Shown: positions 1-9,565, numbered from the stretch's first letter. The stretch is 64,000 bases of DNA from SZUA-22 sp963751695 (GCA_963751695.1 CAVVVP010000004.1:248001-312000); one strand, 5' to 3'. The notes: generated by a model not told the origin, from the letters alone. Program-made: numbers and translations.

Positions 1-302
1 CCTAGCAACTCGCACCTCTCCAATTCATCTACAAAAGCATTTCGTGATTTTTCTAGATTACTTTCATCTTTTGCACAAAGATTTATTAGATAAGAGTCGT
101 GGGACACCACAAATTCTATATTTGAATTACTTAATAAATCTTTGAACTTTATGATTTCAGTGGCATCAAGCGGTTTTGCGTTCCATCTATTATTGTTTTT
201 AGTAAATATTTGCATTGCTGTAAATCCCAGTTTTTCCGCAAGTGGAACCGATTTTGAAACGCCACCAGAGATCGAAGTATGTGCACCCAATAATTGTTTC
301 AT
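1..302 (-). CDS. nfo: Endonuclease IV (AP endonuclease), N-terminal part, cut by window edge
   Basis: Only the first 100 residues are inside the window; the gene runs off the left edge. The translated start (M-K-Q-L-L-G-A-H-T-S) and the block Q-I-F-T-K-N-N-N-R-W match the N-terminus of the endonuclease IV family. The segment S-H-D-S-Y-L-I-N-L around residue 68 carries the conserved zinc-ligand histidine of that family. Family members are zinc-dependent TIM-barrel nucleases that cut DNA 5' to abasic sites in base excision repair. The ATG at 302-300 fits the family start. The gene is divergent from anmK, with about 70 bases between the starts. The missing C-terminal two thirds cannot be judged. 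Confidence 0.9.
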   Translation of the reverse strand, partial: MKQLLGAHTSISGGVSKSVPLAEKLGFTAMQIFTKNNNRWNAKPLDATEIIKFKDLLSNSNIEFVVSHDSYLINLCAKDESNLEKSRNAFVDELERCELL

Positions 303-374
303 GTTTTCTCTTTTCTTTAGAAAGAATTGTTTGTTTTATTTAATTTAATAATATCAATTGAAAAGATTTCTGGA

Positions 375-1568
375 ATGAATATGCAAAAGTTAATCGAATT
401 ATCAAATTTGCAGAAAAAATATGTAATAGGATTGATGTCAGGAACTTCATTAGATGGAGTTGATGTTACGCTTGTGGAAATAACTGGAAACTGGGTCGAA
501 ACTAAAATAAAGCTAATCGGATTCCTCGAATATCCTTTCCCGATAGGGTTGCGAGAACTAATTCTAAAAAATTCAGTTAAAGAGACTAGCAATGTGGAAG
601 ATATCTCAAGATTGAATTTTCTTATTCCTCAAATATACAATGAAGCAATAGATCAACTCTGCAAAGAAATAGAATTTGATAAAACTAAAATTGATCTAAT
701 AGGCACTCATGGTCAAACAATCCATCATCTGCCAAATAAAATTAACTATTTTGATCATGATGTTTCATCAACGCTTCAAATTGGGGATCCCTCAGCACTG
801 GCAAAACTTTCTGGAATTATTACCGTCGGAGATTTTAGAGCTGGAGATGTTGCCTTAGGTGGACAGGGAGCACCACTTGTTCCTTATTTTGATTACTTAA
901 TATTTCATTCGTCAGAAAAGAATCGCGCACTTCTTAATATTGGAGGTATCTCAAATATTACAGTTTTAAATAAGACCTGGAAACAGCATGATGTTCTTGC
1001 GTTTGACACTGGACCGGGCAACATGATGATGGACCACTTAATGAAAAAATTCTACGAAAAGGATTTTGATGACGAAGGCATAGTTGCTAGTTCTGGAAAT
1101 TTCAATGAGGACCTATTTGTAGCTTTAGTAACAAAAGATTCATTTATTGAGGCGCAACCTCCAAAATCAACTGGTCGAGAGTATTACGGAGAAGTATTTT
1201 TATCATCAATTCTTGAGGATTTTAATAATATTCCACATGAAGATTGGTTGCATACAGTAACAAAATTTACAGCATATGCAATCCACAGAAATTATGAAAA
1301 ATTCATTTTGGAAGAAACAAAAATTGATGAACTTTTTATAAGTGGTGGAGGGGCGAAAAATAAATTTCTCTATAAAACATTATCAGAATATTTTGGAAAC
1401 GATACCGAAATTCAAGTAATTGACGAAATCGGTATTTCTTCTGATGCTAAAGAAGCAATTTGTTTTGCAGTGCTTGCAAATGAAACGATAAGCGGAAATG
1501 CTTCAAATATTCCACGTACAACCGGAGCATCAAAAGCTACTATACTAGGTAAGATCTGTTTACCTTAG
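375..1568 (+). CDS. anmK: Anhydro-N-acetylmuramic acid kinase
   Basis: The enzyme phosphorylates and opens 1,6-anhydro-MurNAc, returning peptidoglycan turnover products to MurNAc-6-phosphate. The diagnostic N-terminal phosphate-binding motif G-L-M-S-G-T-S-L-D-G-V-D is present, followed by G-T-H-G-Q-T, the internal D-T-G-P-G-N-M block and a C-terminal S-G-G-G-A-K-N motif. The length of 397 residues fits the family. An upstream in-frame ATG at 327 would add 16 residues unlike the family, so the ATG at 375 is preferred; the ATG at 381 is equally possible. It is convergent with gatB, with 6 bases between the stops. No other muropeptide recycling gene is adjacent. Confidence 0.9.
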   Translation: MNMQKLIELSNLQKKYVIGLMSGTSLDGVDVTLVEITGNWVETKIKLIGFLEYPFPIGLRELILKNSVKETSNVEDISRLNFLIPQIYNEAIDQLCKEIEFDKTKIDLIGTHGQTIHHLPNKINYFDHDVSSTLQIGDPSALAKLSGIITVGDFRAGDVALGGQGAPLVPYFDYLIFHSSEKNRALLNIGGISNITVLNKTWKQHDVLAFDTGPGNMMMDHLMKKFYEKDFDDEGIVASSGNFNEDLFVALVTKDSFIEAQPPKSTGREYYGEVFLSSILEDFNNIPHEDWLHTVTKFTAYAIHRNYEKFILEETKIDELFISGGGAKNKFLYKTLSEYFGNDTEIQVIDEIGISSDAKEAICFAVLANETISGNASNIPRTTGASKATILGKICLP

Positions 1569-1574
1569 CTCTCG

Positions 1575-3017
1575 TTATTTGAGTGCATTTAGTTTAGTTC
1601 TAAGAATTTCGTTTACAACCTGTGGATTGGCTTTCCCTTTAGTTTCTTTCATAACTTGACCAACAAAGAATCCAAGGACAGTTTCTTTACCGTTTAAAAA
1701 TTGCTGCACTTGTGTTTGATTATTCTCAATCACCATATCAGCAATGCCATCCAAAGCTGATGTATCCGTAATTTGAACTAAATTATTTTCTTTAACTATA
1801 ACAGATGGGTCCTGATCGCTTTTTAGCATTTCAGGAAAAATATCTTTTGCTATTTTCCCACTGATTGTCTTATCATTGATAAGTTTTATCAGCTTGCCAA
1901 GATTTTCCGGTGAAATAGGGAATGCAGAAACTTCAACTTTTTCTTCTTTCAATTTTTTGAGAACATCTCCCATAACCCAGTTACTTGCAGATTTGTAGTC
2001 ATTAGTTATTGATAAGATTCCCTCGTAGTAATCAGCAAGAGGTTTTGTACTTGTGAGAATTTCAGCATCATATTCTGGAAGTTTGTATTCGCTGACAAAT
2101 CTTTTGAGGCGATCCTCTGGAAGTTCTGGAAGTGACAACTCAATTTGTTTCTTCCACTCTTCATCAATATGAATCGGCATTAAATCTGGTTCGGGAAAAT
2201 ATCTGTAATCATGAGATTCTTCTTTACTTCTCATAGGAAATACATTTTCAAGGTCAGCATCCCATAAAAGGGTTTGTTGAGTGATTATTCCACCATCTTC
2301 AACGATTTCGATCTGCCTTTCTATTTCAGCATTAATAGCTCTTTCAACATTTCGGAAAGAATTCATATTTTTTACTTCTGTTTTAGTCCCAAGCTCGGTT
2401 TCCCCTTTTAACCTGATAGAAATATTAGCATCACAACGGAGTGATCCTTCTTCCATGTTTCCATCACAAATATCAAGATAGGTTAAAATCTGTTTCAATT
2501 TTGTTAGATAAAGATAAGCTTCTTCAGCAGTTCGCATGTCAGGTTCACTAACGATCTCAATTAGGGGAACGCCGCTTCTGTTAAGGTCAACAAGCGTATC
2601 CAAACCTTGATCATGGATTGATTTTCCAGCATCTTCTTCCATATGGATTCTTGTTATTCCTAAACGCTTTTCGGCCCCATCTGAAGTAATAACATCCAAA
2701 TAACCATATCCGCAAATTGGCTCCTCAAACTGACTAGTCTGCCAACCTTTTGGAAGATCTGGATAAAAATAATTTTTTCTGGCAAAAATAGATCTCTCAT
2801 ATATTTTACAATTGGTTGCAAGTCCCATCAATATGGCATATTCGACGACCTTTTTATTAAGAACTGGAAGAACACCAGGATGACCAAGACAAATTGGGCA
2901 AACATTAGAGTTCGGTTCAGATCCAAATTTTGTTGAACATCCACAGAAGATTTTTGATTCGGTGGAAAGTTGGGCGTGAACTTCAAGCCCAATAACAACT
3001 TCATATTTAGAATTCAT
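1575..3017 (-). CDS. gatB: Asp/Glu-tRNA amidotransferase subunit B
   Basis: GatB is the kinase/tRNA-binding subunit of GatCAB, which converts Glu-tRNA(Gln) and Asp-tRNA(Asn) to the amidated forms. The N-terminal G-L-E-V-H-A-Q-L motif and the zinc cysteines (C25, C27, C40, C43 in F-C-G-C and C-P-I-C-L-G-H-P-G) are all present, as are D-L-N-R-S-G-V-P-L-I-E-I-V and R-C-D-A-N-I-S. The C-terminal YqeY-like tail closes a 480-residue protein, the normal length. The gatC partner lies at 17975 on the other strand and no gatA was seen, so the complex is encoded at separate loci here. Confidence 0.97.
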   Translation of the reverse strand: MNSKYEVVIGLEVHAQLSTESKIFCGCSTKFGSEPNSNVCPICLGHPGVLPVLNKKVVEYAILMGLATNCKIYERSIFARKNYFYPDLPKGWQTSQFEEPICGYGYLDVITSDGAEKRLGITRIHMEEDAGKSIHDQGLDTLVDLNRSGVPLIEIVSEPDMRTAEEAYLYLTKLKQILTYLDICDGNMEEGSLRCDANISIRLKGETELGTKTEVKNMNSFRNVERAINAEIERQIEIVEDGGIITQQTLLWDADLENVFPMRSKEESHDYRYFPEPDLMPIHIDEEWKKQIELSLPELPEDRLKRFVSEYKLPEYDAEILTSTKPLADYYEGILSITNDYKSASNWVMGDVLKKLKEEKVEVSAFPISPENLGKLIKLINDKTISGKIAKDIFPEMLKSDQDPSVIVKENNLVQITDTSALDGIADMVIENNQTQVQQFLNGKETVLGFFVGQVMKETKGKANPQVVNEILRTKLNALK

Positions 3018-3270
3018 ATCGATGGAATATTACTGATAAAATTTTACTTGAAATATACTTATAATTGAAAAAAGAAATACGAACAGGGTGAGTATCAAAA
3101 TCTAAATTTAATTTGTTAGAAGGTTACTTTTATTATTGATATAGAGAGAGAAAACTCTTATTTTGCATTTCGGTTGGTTGAATAGTATGATGCTTAAAAA
3201 GTCTGTTGGATATTTATTAAATATAAATTATATGAACTATTCCTTAATCAATTTCCCCTCGAGGTGAACC

Positions 3271-3945
3271 ATGAAAAAAACAAATTGGCTTTTAGCAATT
3301 CTATTAATGTCCTTATTTTTATTCGCTTGCGGTACTGATTCTGAAGATCAAGATCCTAACACACTTGGTGGAGATTCCAACATAGCTTTGGCAGAAGTCG
3401 GTAATACTGGCTACACTGTTGTGGGTTTGAATGGTAATTACACAAGATTAGAAGGTATTGAAATTACTGATAAAAAAAATGGTGTAGTTACGATTCATAT
3501 TGATACTGATATTTCAAATGTTGACGGACTTGGGGAGGTTGTAAAGCTTATCGCTCCAATCTATCCTTCGTTGTTAGATGATGATGGAAAGATAAGAACC
3601 GATCTTACCTATAAATTAACATCAGAAGGAATTCAAGATTTTAATAACATTGACGGCAAGGCACATACTCTTGTAAAATATGATTGCGAGGTTGGTGATA
3701 CTTATCCTCTGAAATTATCAAATGGTAAAACTATCACTCGTAAAGTAGTTGCTAAATCAAGTCAAGATGATTTTGCATGGGGATTCATGCTCATCAAGAC
3801 TGTTACAGTTGAGCAAAATGCTGTAGTTCCTGGAATCGAGAAATTTGTTTTCAAAGCGAACCATAGATTTGGATTAGTTTTTGTTGAAGCTGTGATGGAA
3901 GATGGATCATCCATAGAATTGTACGTTTATCCAAGCAACTATTAA
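3271..3945 (+). CDS. Predicted lipoprotein of unknown function
   Basis: I do not recognise a family. The 224-residue product begins with a lipoprotein signal peptide (hydrophobic residues 5-18, lipobox L-F-A-C with Cys20), then an acidic Ser/Asp-rich linker and a beta-rich body of about 180 residues. Export and lipid anchoring are therefore likely; function is unknown. A strong ribosome binding site (GAGGTG, 3261-3266) fixes the ATG at 3271. A small membrane protein gene follows after only 8 bases and may be cotranscribed. The 250 bases upstream, between this gene and the divergent gatB, show no RNA gene or strong hairpin. Confidence 0.75.
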   Translation: MKKTNWLLAILLMSLFLFACGTDSEDQDPNTLGGDSNIALAEVGNTGYTVVGLNGNYTRLEGIEITDKKNGVVTIHIDTDISNVDGLGEVVKLIAPIYPSLLDDDGKIRTDLTYKLTSEGIQDFNNIDGKAHTLVKYDCEVGDTYPLKLSNGKTITRKVVAKSSQDDFAWGFMLIKTVTVEQNAVVPGIEKFVFKANHRFGLVFVEAVMEDGSSIELYVYPSNY

Positions 3946-3953
3946 TTGAATTT

Positions 3954-4415
3954 ATGAAAGATCCCAATCCCGCTAAACTGTTTCTATTACACAATAGGTT
4001 TAAAATAGTTGGCGGGATATTATTATTTATTGGAATGGTATTAGGAGTTATCCGGTTCTATTTTGGATTAAAGCCGGATTATCTTAAAATTAATGTTTTC
4101 TCAGTTTATTCTAAATTTTTAGACACAAAATATTTCTCTGTTATAACAAATAACATTTCTGAAGAAATTGTTGGGCTGCTTGTTCTTATAGGATTATTCA
4201 TGATGGCTTTTTCAAAAGAAAAAGATGAAAAAGATAAAGTGCAAATGATTAGACTTAGCTCAATGTATCTCTCTGTTTTTATTAATACTCTACTTTTGGC
4301 ACTTTCCTTTTTCTTTATCTACGGATTAGCATTTGCTGAAATGATGGTTCTAAACTTGTATTCCATTCTAATTATTTTTCTTATAATATTTCGAATTAAG
4401 TGCCGCTTTTATTGA
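3954..4415 (+). CDS. Small multi-pass membrane protein, unknown function
   Basis: The 153-residue product has four hydrophobic segments, at roughly residues 17-36, 66-84, 101-125 and 130-147, with a charged loop K-E-K-D-E-K-D-K in the middle. No catalytic motif is recognised. The shape resembles uncharacterised four-helix proteins common in Bacteroidota. It starts 8 bases after the lipoprotein gene. The frame closes with TGA at 4413-4415, but a different frame (-1, entered near 4400) stays open to 4552 with hydrophobic, coding-like content. A single-base change may therefore have shortened the protein, or 153 residues may simply be the true length. Confidence 0.6.
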   Translation: MKDPNPAKLFLLHNRFKIVGGILLFIGMVLGVIRFYFGLKPDYLKINVFSVYSKFLDTKYFSVITNNISEEIVGLLVLIGLFMMAFSKEKDEKDKVQMIRLSSMYLSVFINTLLLALSFFFIYGLAFAEMMVLNLYSILIIFLIIFRIKCRFY

Positions 4416-4677
4416 CAGAAGAAGCATTCAGTCTTTTTGAACTCTCTAGCTTCTATTTTATGTTACTCGTTTTGGGCATTTATTTGCGTGAAGATTATCA
4501 AAAAAACATTAAAAAATATCCCCGTTCTGTACTTCTATACTTTCAATTTTAAAGTTTTTAAAATCAATGATTATATTTGAGTAGTTAAAATTTCGAGTCC
4601 TAAATTTTTCAGTGTAATGTCTTCAAAATATTTTTGTAACTTCAGACCTTAAATCTGATTCAATTTGATTAAGGAAT

Positions 4678-6207
4678 ATGATGGCAGAAAAAACTGTATC
4701 AAAAAACTATATTGACAAATTTTTAGGTATCATTGAGAGTGTTGGAAACAAACTTCCTCATCCTACAACCATATTTGCTCTTTTTGCATTAGCTGTAATA
4801 TTTCTTTCTTGGTTTGTAAGCTTATTCGAAATTCAAGTTATCCATCCAGGTACAAGTGAAATAATTAAACCTGTTAGTCTGCTTTCGATTGAAGGCCTCC
4901 ATAAAATTATTCTAAACTTAATAACAAACTTTACTGCTTTTGCTCCACTAGGGACGGTTCTTGTCTCGCTTCTTGGGATTGCTGTAGCGGAGCACACTGG
5001 TTTGATTGGCTCTGTGCTAAGACTTCTGGTACTTAAAGCCCCAAAAAATCTTTTAACTTTTGTGATAGTCCTTTCGGGTATTTTATCAAATACTGCATCA
5101 GAGATAGGTTACGTTTTACTCGTTCCACTTTCTGCAATTATTTTTCTTGCCGTTGGAAGACATCCAATTGCAGGATTGGCTGCGGCCTTTGCGGGTGTCT
5201 CTGGTGGATATAGTGCAAATCTTTTATTAGGAACAATTGATCCACTATTAGCTGGCCTTAGTCAAGAAGCAGCTCATATAATTAATCCAACATATGAAGT
5301 CAATCCAGCGGCAAATTACTATTTCATGTTTGTCTCTACATTCTTTATTGCCGCAGCTGGAACTTGGGTCACAGAGAAAATTGTAATTCCAAGACTCGGT
5401 CAATATGAAGGTTCAGTTGAGTCTGAAGAGATTAAACCATTATCAAACGATGAAAAGAAAGGGCTTTTATATGCGTTTATATCAATGCTTGTCTTTTCAA
5501 TTATTATTGCTTGGGGTATAATGCCAGAAGACGGTTTTTTGCGCGATCAAGAAACCTACAGTATTCTCAAGTCCCCATTTTTACGAGGGATAGTTTCGTT
5601 TATCTTTATAAGCGGTGTGATTGCTGGAATAGCTTATGGAATTGGGGCAAAGACAATTAAAAATGATGAAGATGTGATCAAGGGAATGAATAAATCTATG
5701 GAAACCCTTGGTTCATATATAGTTTTAGTGTTTTTTGCAGCACAGTTCGTTGCTTTTTTTAACTGGACAAATTTGGGAATGATCGTCGCAGTTGAAGGTG
5801 CTAATCTATTGAAATCTTCGGGTTTGGGTCCGATTCCTCTATTATTGCTATTTATTGTCATATCTTCAATTATAAACCTTTTCATCGGCAGCGCTTCTGC
5901 AAAATGGGCAATTATGGCTCCAGTTTTTATTCCAATGTTTATGATACTTGGTTATTCACCAGAATTAGTACAAGTTGCTTATCGAGTGGGGGATAGTGTT
6001 ACAAATATAATTTCTCCGATGATGTCTTACTTTGCATTGATAATTGCTTTTGTTGGTAAATATGATAAAGAAGCCGGTATTGGCACTCTGATTGCCACAA
6101 TGATTCCATATACCATTACTTTTTTTGTTGTCTGGGCTTTATTATTTATTGTGTGGTTTTTGTTTGAGATTCCCGTTGGACCAGGAGCTTCAATGTTTAT
6201 AAACTGA
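4678..6207 (+). CDS. AbgT family transporter
   Basis: A 509-residue polytopic membrane protein of the AbgT family, whose members carry p-aminobenzoyl-glutamate and, in several bacteria, export sulfonamide-type antimetabolites. The N-terminal block G-N-K-L-P-H-P-T-T-I-F is typical, as are the re-entrant-loop signature S-N-T-A-S-E-I-G-Y-V, the stretch I-G-S-A-S-A-K-W-A-I-M-A-P-V-F and D-S-V-T-N-I-I-S-P-M. The length matches the family. A ribosome binding site AAGGA (4671-4675) precedes two consecutive ATGs, of which either could be used. Neighbours do not identify the substrate: no folate gene is close. The stop abuts the convergent HAD gene with no intervening base. Confidence 0.9.
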   Translation: MMAEKTVSKNYIDKFLGIIESVGNKLPHPTTIFALFALAVIFLSWFVSLFEIQVIHPGTSEIIKPVSLLSIEGLHKIILNLITNFTAFAPLGTVLVSLLGIAVAEHTGLIGSVLRLLVLKAPKNLLTFVIVLSGILSNTASEIGYVLLVPLSAIIFLAVGRHPIAGLAAAFAGVSGGYSANLLLGTIDPLLAGLSQEAAHIINPTYEVNPAANYYFMFVSTFFIAAAGTWVTEKIVIPRLGQYEGSVESEEIKPLSNDEKKGLLYAFISMLVFSIIIAWGIMPEDGFLRDQETYSILKSPFLRGIVSFIFISGVIAGIAYGIGAKTIKNDEDVIKGMNKSMETLGSYIVLVFFAAQFVAFFNWTNLGMIVAVEGANLLKSSGLGPIPLLLLFIVISSIINLFIGSASAKWAIMAPVFIPMFMILGYSPELVQVAYRVGDSVTNIISPMMSYFALIIAFVGKYDKEAGIGTLIATMIPYTITFFVVWALLFIVWFLFEIPVGPGASMFIN

Positions 6208-6855
6208 TCAATTGTTTATTCTTTTTAAAAGGTCTGGAATTTCTGAAATATTTTCCACAAAATGTTTTGCACCACTAAAATCATGAGATTTAGTGAACTC
6301 ATGCTTTAGTACTACGCAGTCTATACTTGCTGCAATGGCAGCCTTTAAGCCTCTGGCTGAATCTTCAACTACAATGCACTCATCTGGAGTTGCATGTAAT
6401 CTCTCCATTCCGATGAGATAGGGCATTGGATGAGGTTTCGCAAGTTTATAGTCTTCACGCACTAAACAAAATTCCATAAAGTCTGTAATTGATCGATCTC
6501 TGTGGATCAACTCAAAATCTTTTCTTTTTGAAGTAGTGATTATCGCCATTGAAAAATTTCTCTTTAACTCAGCTAAGATGTCAATAACATTCGGTATTTC
6601 AAGATCTTCAGTCTTTAAAAAATCTTGATAGTATTCGTCCCTCTTTTCTCTTTGCTTCTGAATTAGTTCTAACGAATAACCCTGTGCCTCAGCTACTTCC
6701 CAAACACTAAGTCCATTCTGCATAATGTGCATGTATTTGCTTTCAGAAATACTTAATCCTAAATCTCGCAAAGCTTTTTTATTTGCCTCGAAATACCATT
6801 TTTCTGTGCCTACAAGGACACCGTCATTATCCCACAGAATGAATTTTTTCATCAA
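6208..6855 (-). CDS. HAD-superfamily phosphatase, beta-phosphoglucomutase-like subgroup
   Basis: A 215-residue HAD hydrolase with a helical cap inserted after motif I. Motif I is W-D-N-D-G-V-L (nucleophile D9, acid/base D11), motif II is I-I-T-T-S near residue 105, the lysine of motif III lies in K-P-H-P, and motif IV is V-V-E-D-S-A-R-G. The V-E-D-S-x-x-G form of motif IV is typical of the sugar-phosphate phosphatases/beta-PGM group, so a small phosphorylated sugar is the likely substrate; the exact one cannot be read from sequence. It is a single gene, convergent with the AbgT transporter. Confidence 0.85.
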   Translation of the reverse strand: MMKKFILWDNDGVLVGTEKWYFEANKKALRDLGLSISESKYMHIMQNGLSVWEVAEAQGYSLELIQKQREKRDEYYQDFLKTEDLEIPNVIDILAELKRNFSMAIITTSKRKDFELIHRDRSITDFMEFCLVREDYKLAKPHPMPYLIGMERLHATPDECIVVEDSARGLKAAIAASIDCVVLKHEFTKSHDFSGAKHFVENISEIPDLLKRINN

Positions 6856-7220
6856 TTAGTCAAATTTCTATATGAAATGATTTCACAATAGTATCATTTT
6901 TCGGTTTTCACAATCTTTTGCCTACTAGCGTTACTATGCAGATTTTAGCTGTTTCTGAATGGTACAATATCCATTTTCCTCTTTCCTGAATCTGATATTC
7001 TTCAAATTCTAATTTGCTCACATGTACCTCAATACCAAAATATGAATATTGAGAAAACTTATTTTGATTTTGGCAATAGTAAAATAAATGGATCAATCCA
7101 ATTAAAACTATTTTTTCAGTTTTTTAATATGCCTGAAAATATAACGTTAATAAAATTAACAATTTTCTAAAGGTAATATTTGATATATGTTTGTATTTTG
7201 AATTTATTTTTAAGGAAAAC
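6856..7220. other. Intergenic stretch with no supported gene
   Basis: About 365 AT-rich bases between the divergent HAD gene and bshB1. A 62-codon open frame on the minus strand (6908-7096) opens with TTG and has no clear ribosome binding site; I do not accept it as a gene. The promoters for the two flanking genes must lie here but no consensus could be assigned. The AAGGA at 7213-7217 is the bshB1 ribosome binding site. Confidence 0.5.
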
Positions 7221-7922
7221 ATGAAACTTGACATAATTGTATTTACAGCACATCCAGATGATGCTGAATTAGGAATGGGTGGAACAATTGCAAAACTTGT
7301 TTCAAAAGGAAAATCAGTTGGAATTATTGATTTTACAGAAGCAGAATTGAGCAGCAATGGAACAATTGAAAGCAGAAAATTAGAAGCTGAAGAAGCATCC
7401 AAAATTCTTGGAATTCAATTTCGAGAGAATTTGAAATTTCCGGATGGAAAAATTAAACCAAATGAAGAATTTGTGACTGAGGTTGTAAAAAGAATTAGAT
7501 TTCATCAACCAGAAATTGTTTTTGCACCGTACTTTAATGACCGCCATCCAGATCATGTTGGGACAAGTAAGATAATTAAGGATGCGATGTTCTTTTCCGG
7601 ACTAAAAAAAATCCAAACTACCATAAATAATAAAGCTCAAACTCCTTTTAGACCCCCAAAATTATACTATTTTATGCAAATGGGAGAATTCAAACCTTCT
7701 TTTGTAGTTGATATATCAGATCATTTTAAAACCAAAATGGCTTCAATAAAAGCTTATAAAACTCAATTCTATAATCCGGATTTAGATGGAGAAAAAACTT
7801 TTATTAGTGATCCAAAATTTATAAAATTTATTGAATCGCGTGCCTCGTATTTCGGATTTCAAATTAGAAAAGAATATGGTGAACCATTTTTCTCTGATGA
7901 CTTGATAGAATTGGATTTATGA
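7221..7922 (+). CDS. bshB1: Bacillithiol biosynthesis deacetylase BshB1 (LmbE/PIG-L family)
   Basis: The product is a zinc deacetylase that removes the acetyl group of GlcNAc-malate in bacillithiol synthesis. It opens M-K-L-D-I-I-V-F-T-A-H-P-D-D-A-E-L, with the A-H-P-D-D zinc/catalytic motif at residues 10-14, followed by G-G-T-I-A-K. The second metal region is D-R-H-P-D-H at roughly residue 110. The C-terminal Y-G-E-P-F-F-S tail is typical of BshB1 rather than other LmbE proteins. An earlier in-frame ATG at 7191 lacks a ribosome binding site, while AAGGA precedes the ATG at 7221. The stop overlaps the start of the next gene (ATGA). BshA and BshC genes are not in the window. Confidence 0.9.
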   Translation: MKLDIIVFTAHPDDAELGMGGTIAKLVSKGKSVGIIDFTEAELSSNGTIESRKLEAEEASKILGIQFRENLKFPDGKIKPNEEFVTEVVKRIRFHQPEIVFAPYFNDRHPDHVGTSKIIKDAMFFSGLKKIQTTINNKAQTPFRPPKLYYFMQMGEFKPSFVVDISDHFKTKMASIKAYKTQFYNPDLDGEKTFISDPKFIKFIESRASYFGFQIRKEYGEPFFSDDLIELDL

Positions 7923-8359
7923 AAGACACTATAGATTCAGCTCAATTAAGCATTGATTATTTAGATAAGTTGAGTAAAGTTTTAAACTATCAGTTATCAA
8001 CAACGGTGCTTCTTATTCTCACCTACGCTGGTGGACTCACAATTATTGTTACAACAATTGCTGCAATTTTATTTTCGCCTTATATGTTATATGTTTTGTA
8101 TTTAGAAAAAAAATATGGCTGGATCATTTTCTTTACAATTCTCGTTTTTATTCCTATAGTCATATTTATTTCATTATCCATTTGGGAGCTATTATTCGTA
8201 CCACTTGCTTTAGCATATTTTTATTATTTCCTATTAAAGTTTGTCGTTCGTGATTGGATTCAAGAAAGAAATTCTAAAATTACATTTATGAAGCTGCTTA
8301 AGCAAAGCAAAAAGAAGGAAAATGAAGAGGGAAACTTAAACTATCTGATTCAGAAATAA
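7919..8359 (+). CDS. Small membrane protein of unknown function, coupled to bshB1
   Basis: A 146-residue protein with a soluble N-terminus of about 28 residues, three hydrophobic segments (around 29-57, 67-88 and 90-108) and a basic C-terminal tail rich in Lys/Glu. No family is recognised. The start codon overlaps the bshB1 stop in an ATGA arrangement, which usually means translational coupling, so it is probably made with the bacillithiol enzyme. It could be an unrelated passenger. Its stop is followed by about 190 AT-rich bases before the Bat operon. Confidence 0.65.
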   Translation: MKDTIDSAQLSIDYLDKLSKVLNYQLSTTVLLILTYAGGLTIIVTTIAAILFSPYMLYVLYLEKKYGWIIFFTILVFIPIVIFISLSIWELLFVPLALAYFYYFLLKFVVRDWIQERNSKITFMKLLKQSKKKENEEGNLNYLIQK

Positions 8360-8552
8360 AGACAATTTAACTTTTTTATTCTTTCTATTTTCCCCACTCA
8401 TATAATAATTTCATATATTTACTCTCTTATTAATTTTTGTTTAATATTTAAGCATTTTTTAACAAAAATTAACTTTTTTCGGGAAACTTTTATCCGACGA
8501 AATTGTAAAAATCAATTGATCTAATTATTTATAAAACAAAGGGGTAATCGCT

Positions 8553-9536
8553 GTGGAGATCACCGAACTTAATGAAAAGATAAAACAAGAGAGTCAATTT
8601 GTTGATGACCTCTTTAATGAAATTGGTAAAGTAATAGTTGGACAAAAAGAAATGGTCCAACGACTTGTTATTGGACTTTTAGGTAATGGACATGTCCTTC
8701 TCGAGGGTGTTCCTGGATTGGCTAAAACATTAGCAATTAATTCTCTTGCTTCTTCAATGGATGCAAAATTTCAAAGAATCCAATTTACACCCGATCTACT
8801 TCCAGCAGATTTAATAGGTACAATGGTTTACAACCAAAAGGATGGAGATTTCAGGATAAAGAAAGGTCCTATCTTCTCAAATTTTATTTTGGCAGACGAG
8901 ATAAACCGAGCTCCAGCAAAAGTTCAATCAGCGCTTTTGGAAGCAATGCAGGAAAGGCAAGTTACTATCGGAGCTGAGACTTATAAATTAGATGAACCTT
9001 TTCTTGTACTTGCGACACAAAATCCAATTGAGCAAGAGGGAACATATCCTCTCCCGGAAGCACAAGTTGATAGATTTATGCTTAAGGTTAAGATTACTTA
9101 TCCTTCTCGCGATGAAGAGCAGAAGATAATGAACCTAAATGTTGGTGGTCATTTCCCTAAGGTTATGCCAGTAATATCAAGAGAAAGTATTCTTAAAGGA
9201 AGAAATCTTGTGCAGGATATTTATGTTGATGAAAAAATTGAGCAATACATTTTGGATATCGTTTTTGCTACTAGAGAACCAAAAGAATTTGGGCTGGAAA
9301 GCTTAACTCCATTAATTAATTATGGCGGATCACCTAGAGCAACAATTAATTTGGCATTGGCTGCTAGAGCAAATGCTTTTATCAAGCGCCGTGGATATGT
9401 AATCCCAGAAGATGTTCGAGAAGTCTGCATGGACGTTCTAAGACACAGGGTTGCGGTAACGTACGAGGCTGAAGCTGAGGATATTACTTCAGAAATTATT
9501 GTTCAGCGTATACTTAACACAGTAGAAGTTCCTTAG
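8553..9536 (+). CDS. MoxR-family AAA+ ATPase, first gene of the Bat operon
   Basis: A 327-residue MoxR ATPase. Walker A is G-V-P-G-L-A-K-T (52-59), Walker B ends D-E-I-N-R-A (115-120), the sensor region reads A-T-Q-N-P-I-E-Q-E-G-T-Y-P-L-P-E-A-Q and a lid domain completes the usual length. MoxR proteins act as chaperone-like partners of von Willebrand factor A (VWA) proteins, which are encoded just downstream (DUF58, BatA, BatB). The start is GTG at 8553, preceded by a strong AAAGGGG ribosome binding site about 9 bases upstream. It begins an eight-gene, same-strand operon that ends at 16789. No promoter consensus could be assigned in 8360-8552. Confidence 0.95.
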   Translation: MEITELNEKIKQESQFVDDLFNEIGKVIVGQKEMVQRLVIGLLGNGHVLLEGVPGLAKTLAINSLASSMDAKFQRIQFTPDLLPADLIGTMVYNQKDGDFRIKKGPIFSNFILADEINRAPAKVQSALLEAMQERQVTIGAETYKLDEPFLVLATQNPIEQEGTYPLPEAQVDRFMLKVKITYPSRDEEQKIMNLNVGGHFPKVMPVISRESILKGRNLVQDIYVDEKIEQYILDIVFATREPKEFGLESLTPLINYGGSPRATINLALAARANAFIKRRGYVIPEDVREVCMDVLRHRVAVTYEAEAEDITSEIIVQRILNTVEVP

Positions 9537-9565
9537 TAGTTAATTTTCTTTTATTAAAAAAAACG

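Noticed and set aside
142..348. 68-codon plus-strand open frame at the left end
   Set aside because: It is antisense to the endonuclease IV fragment, which has clear conserved motifs.
6908..7096. 62-codon open frame on the minus strand between two genes
   Set aside because: It starts with TTG, lacks a clear ribosome binding site, and matches no family.
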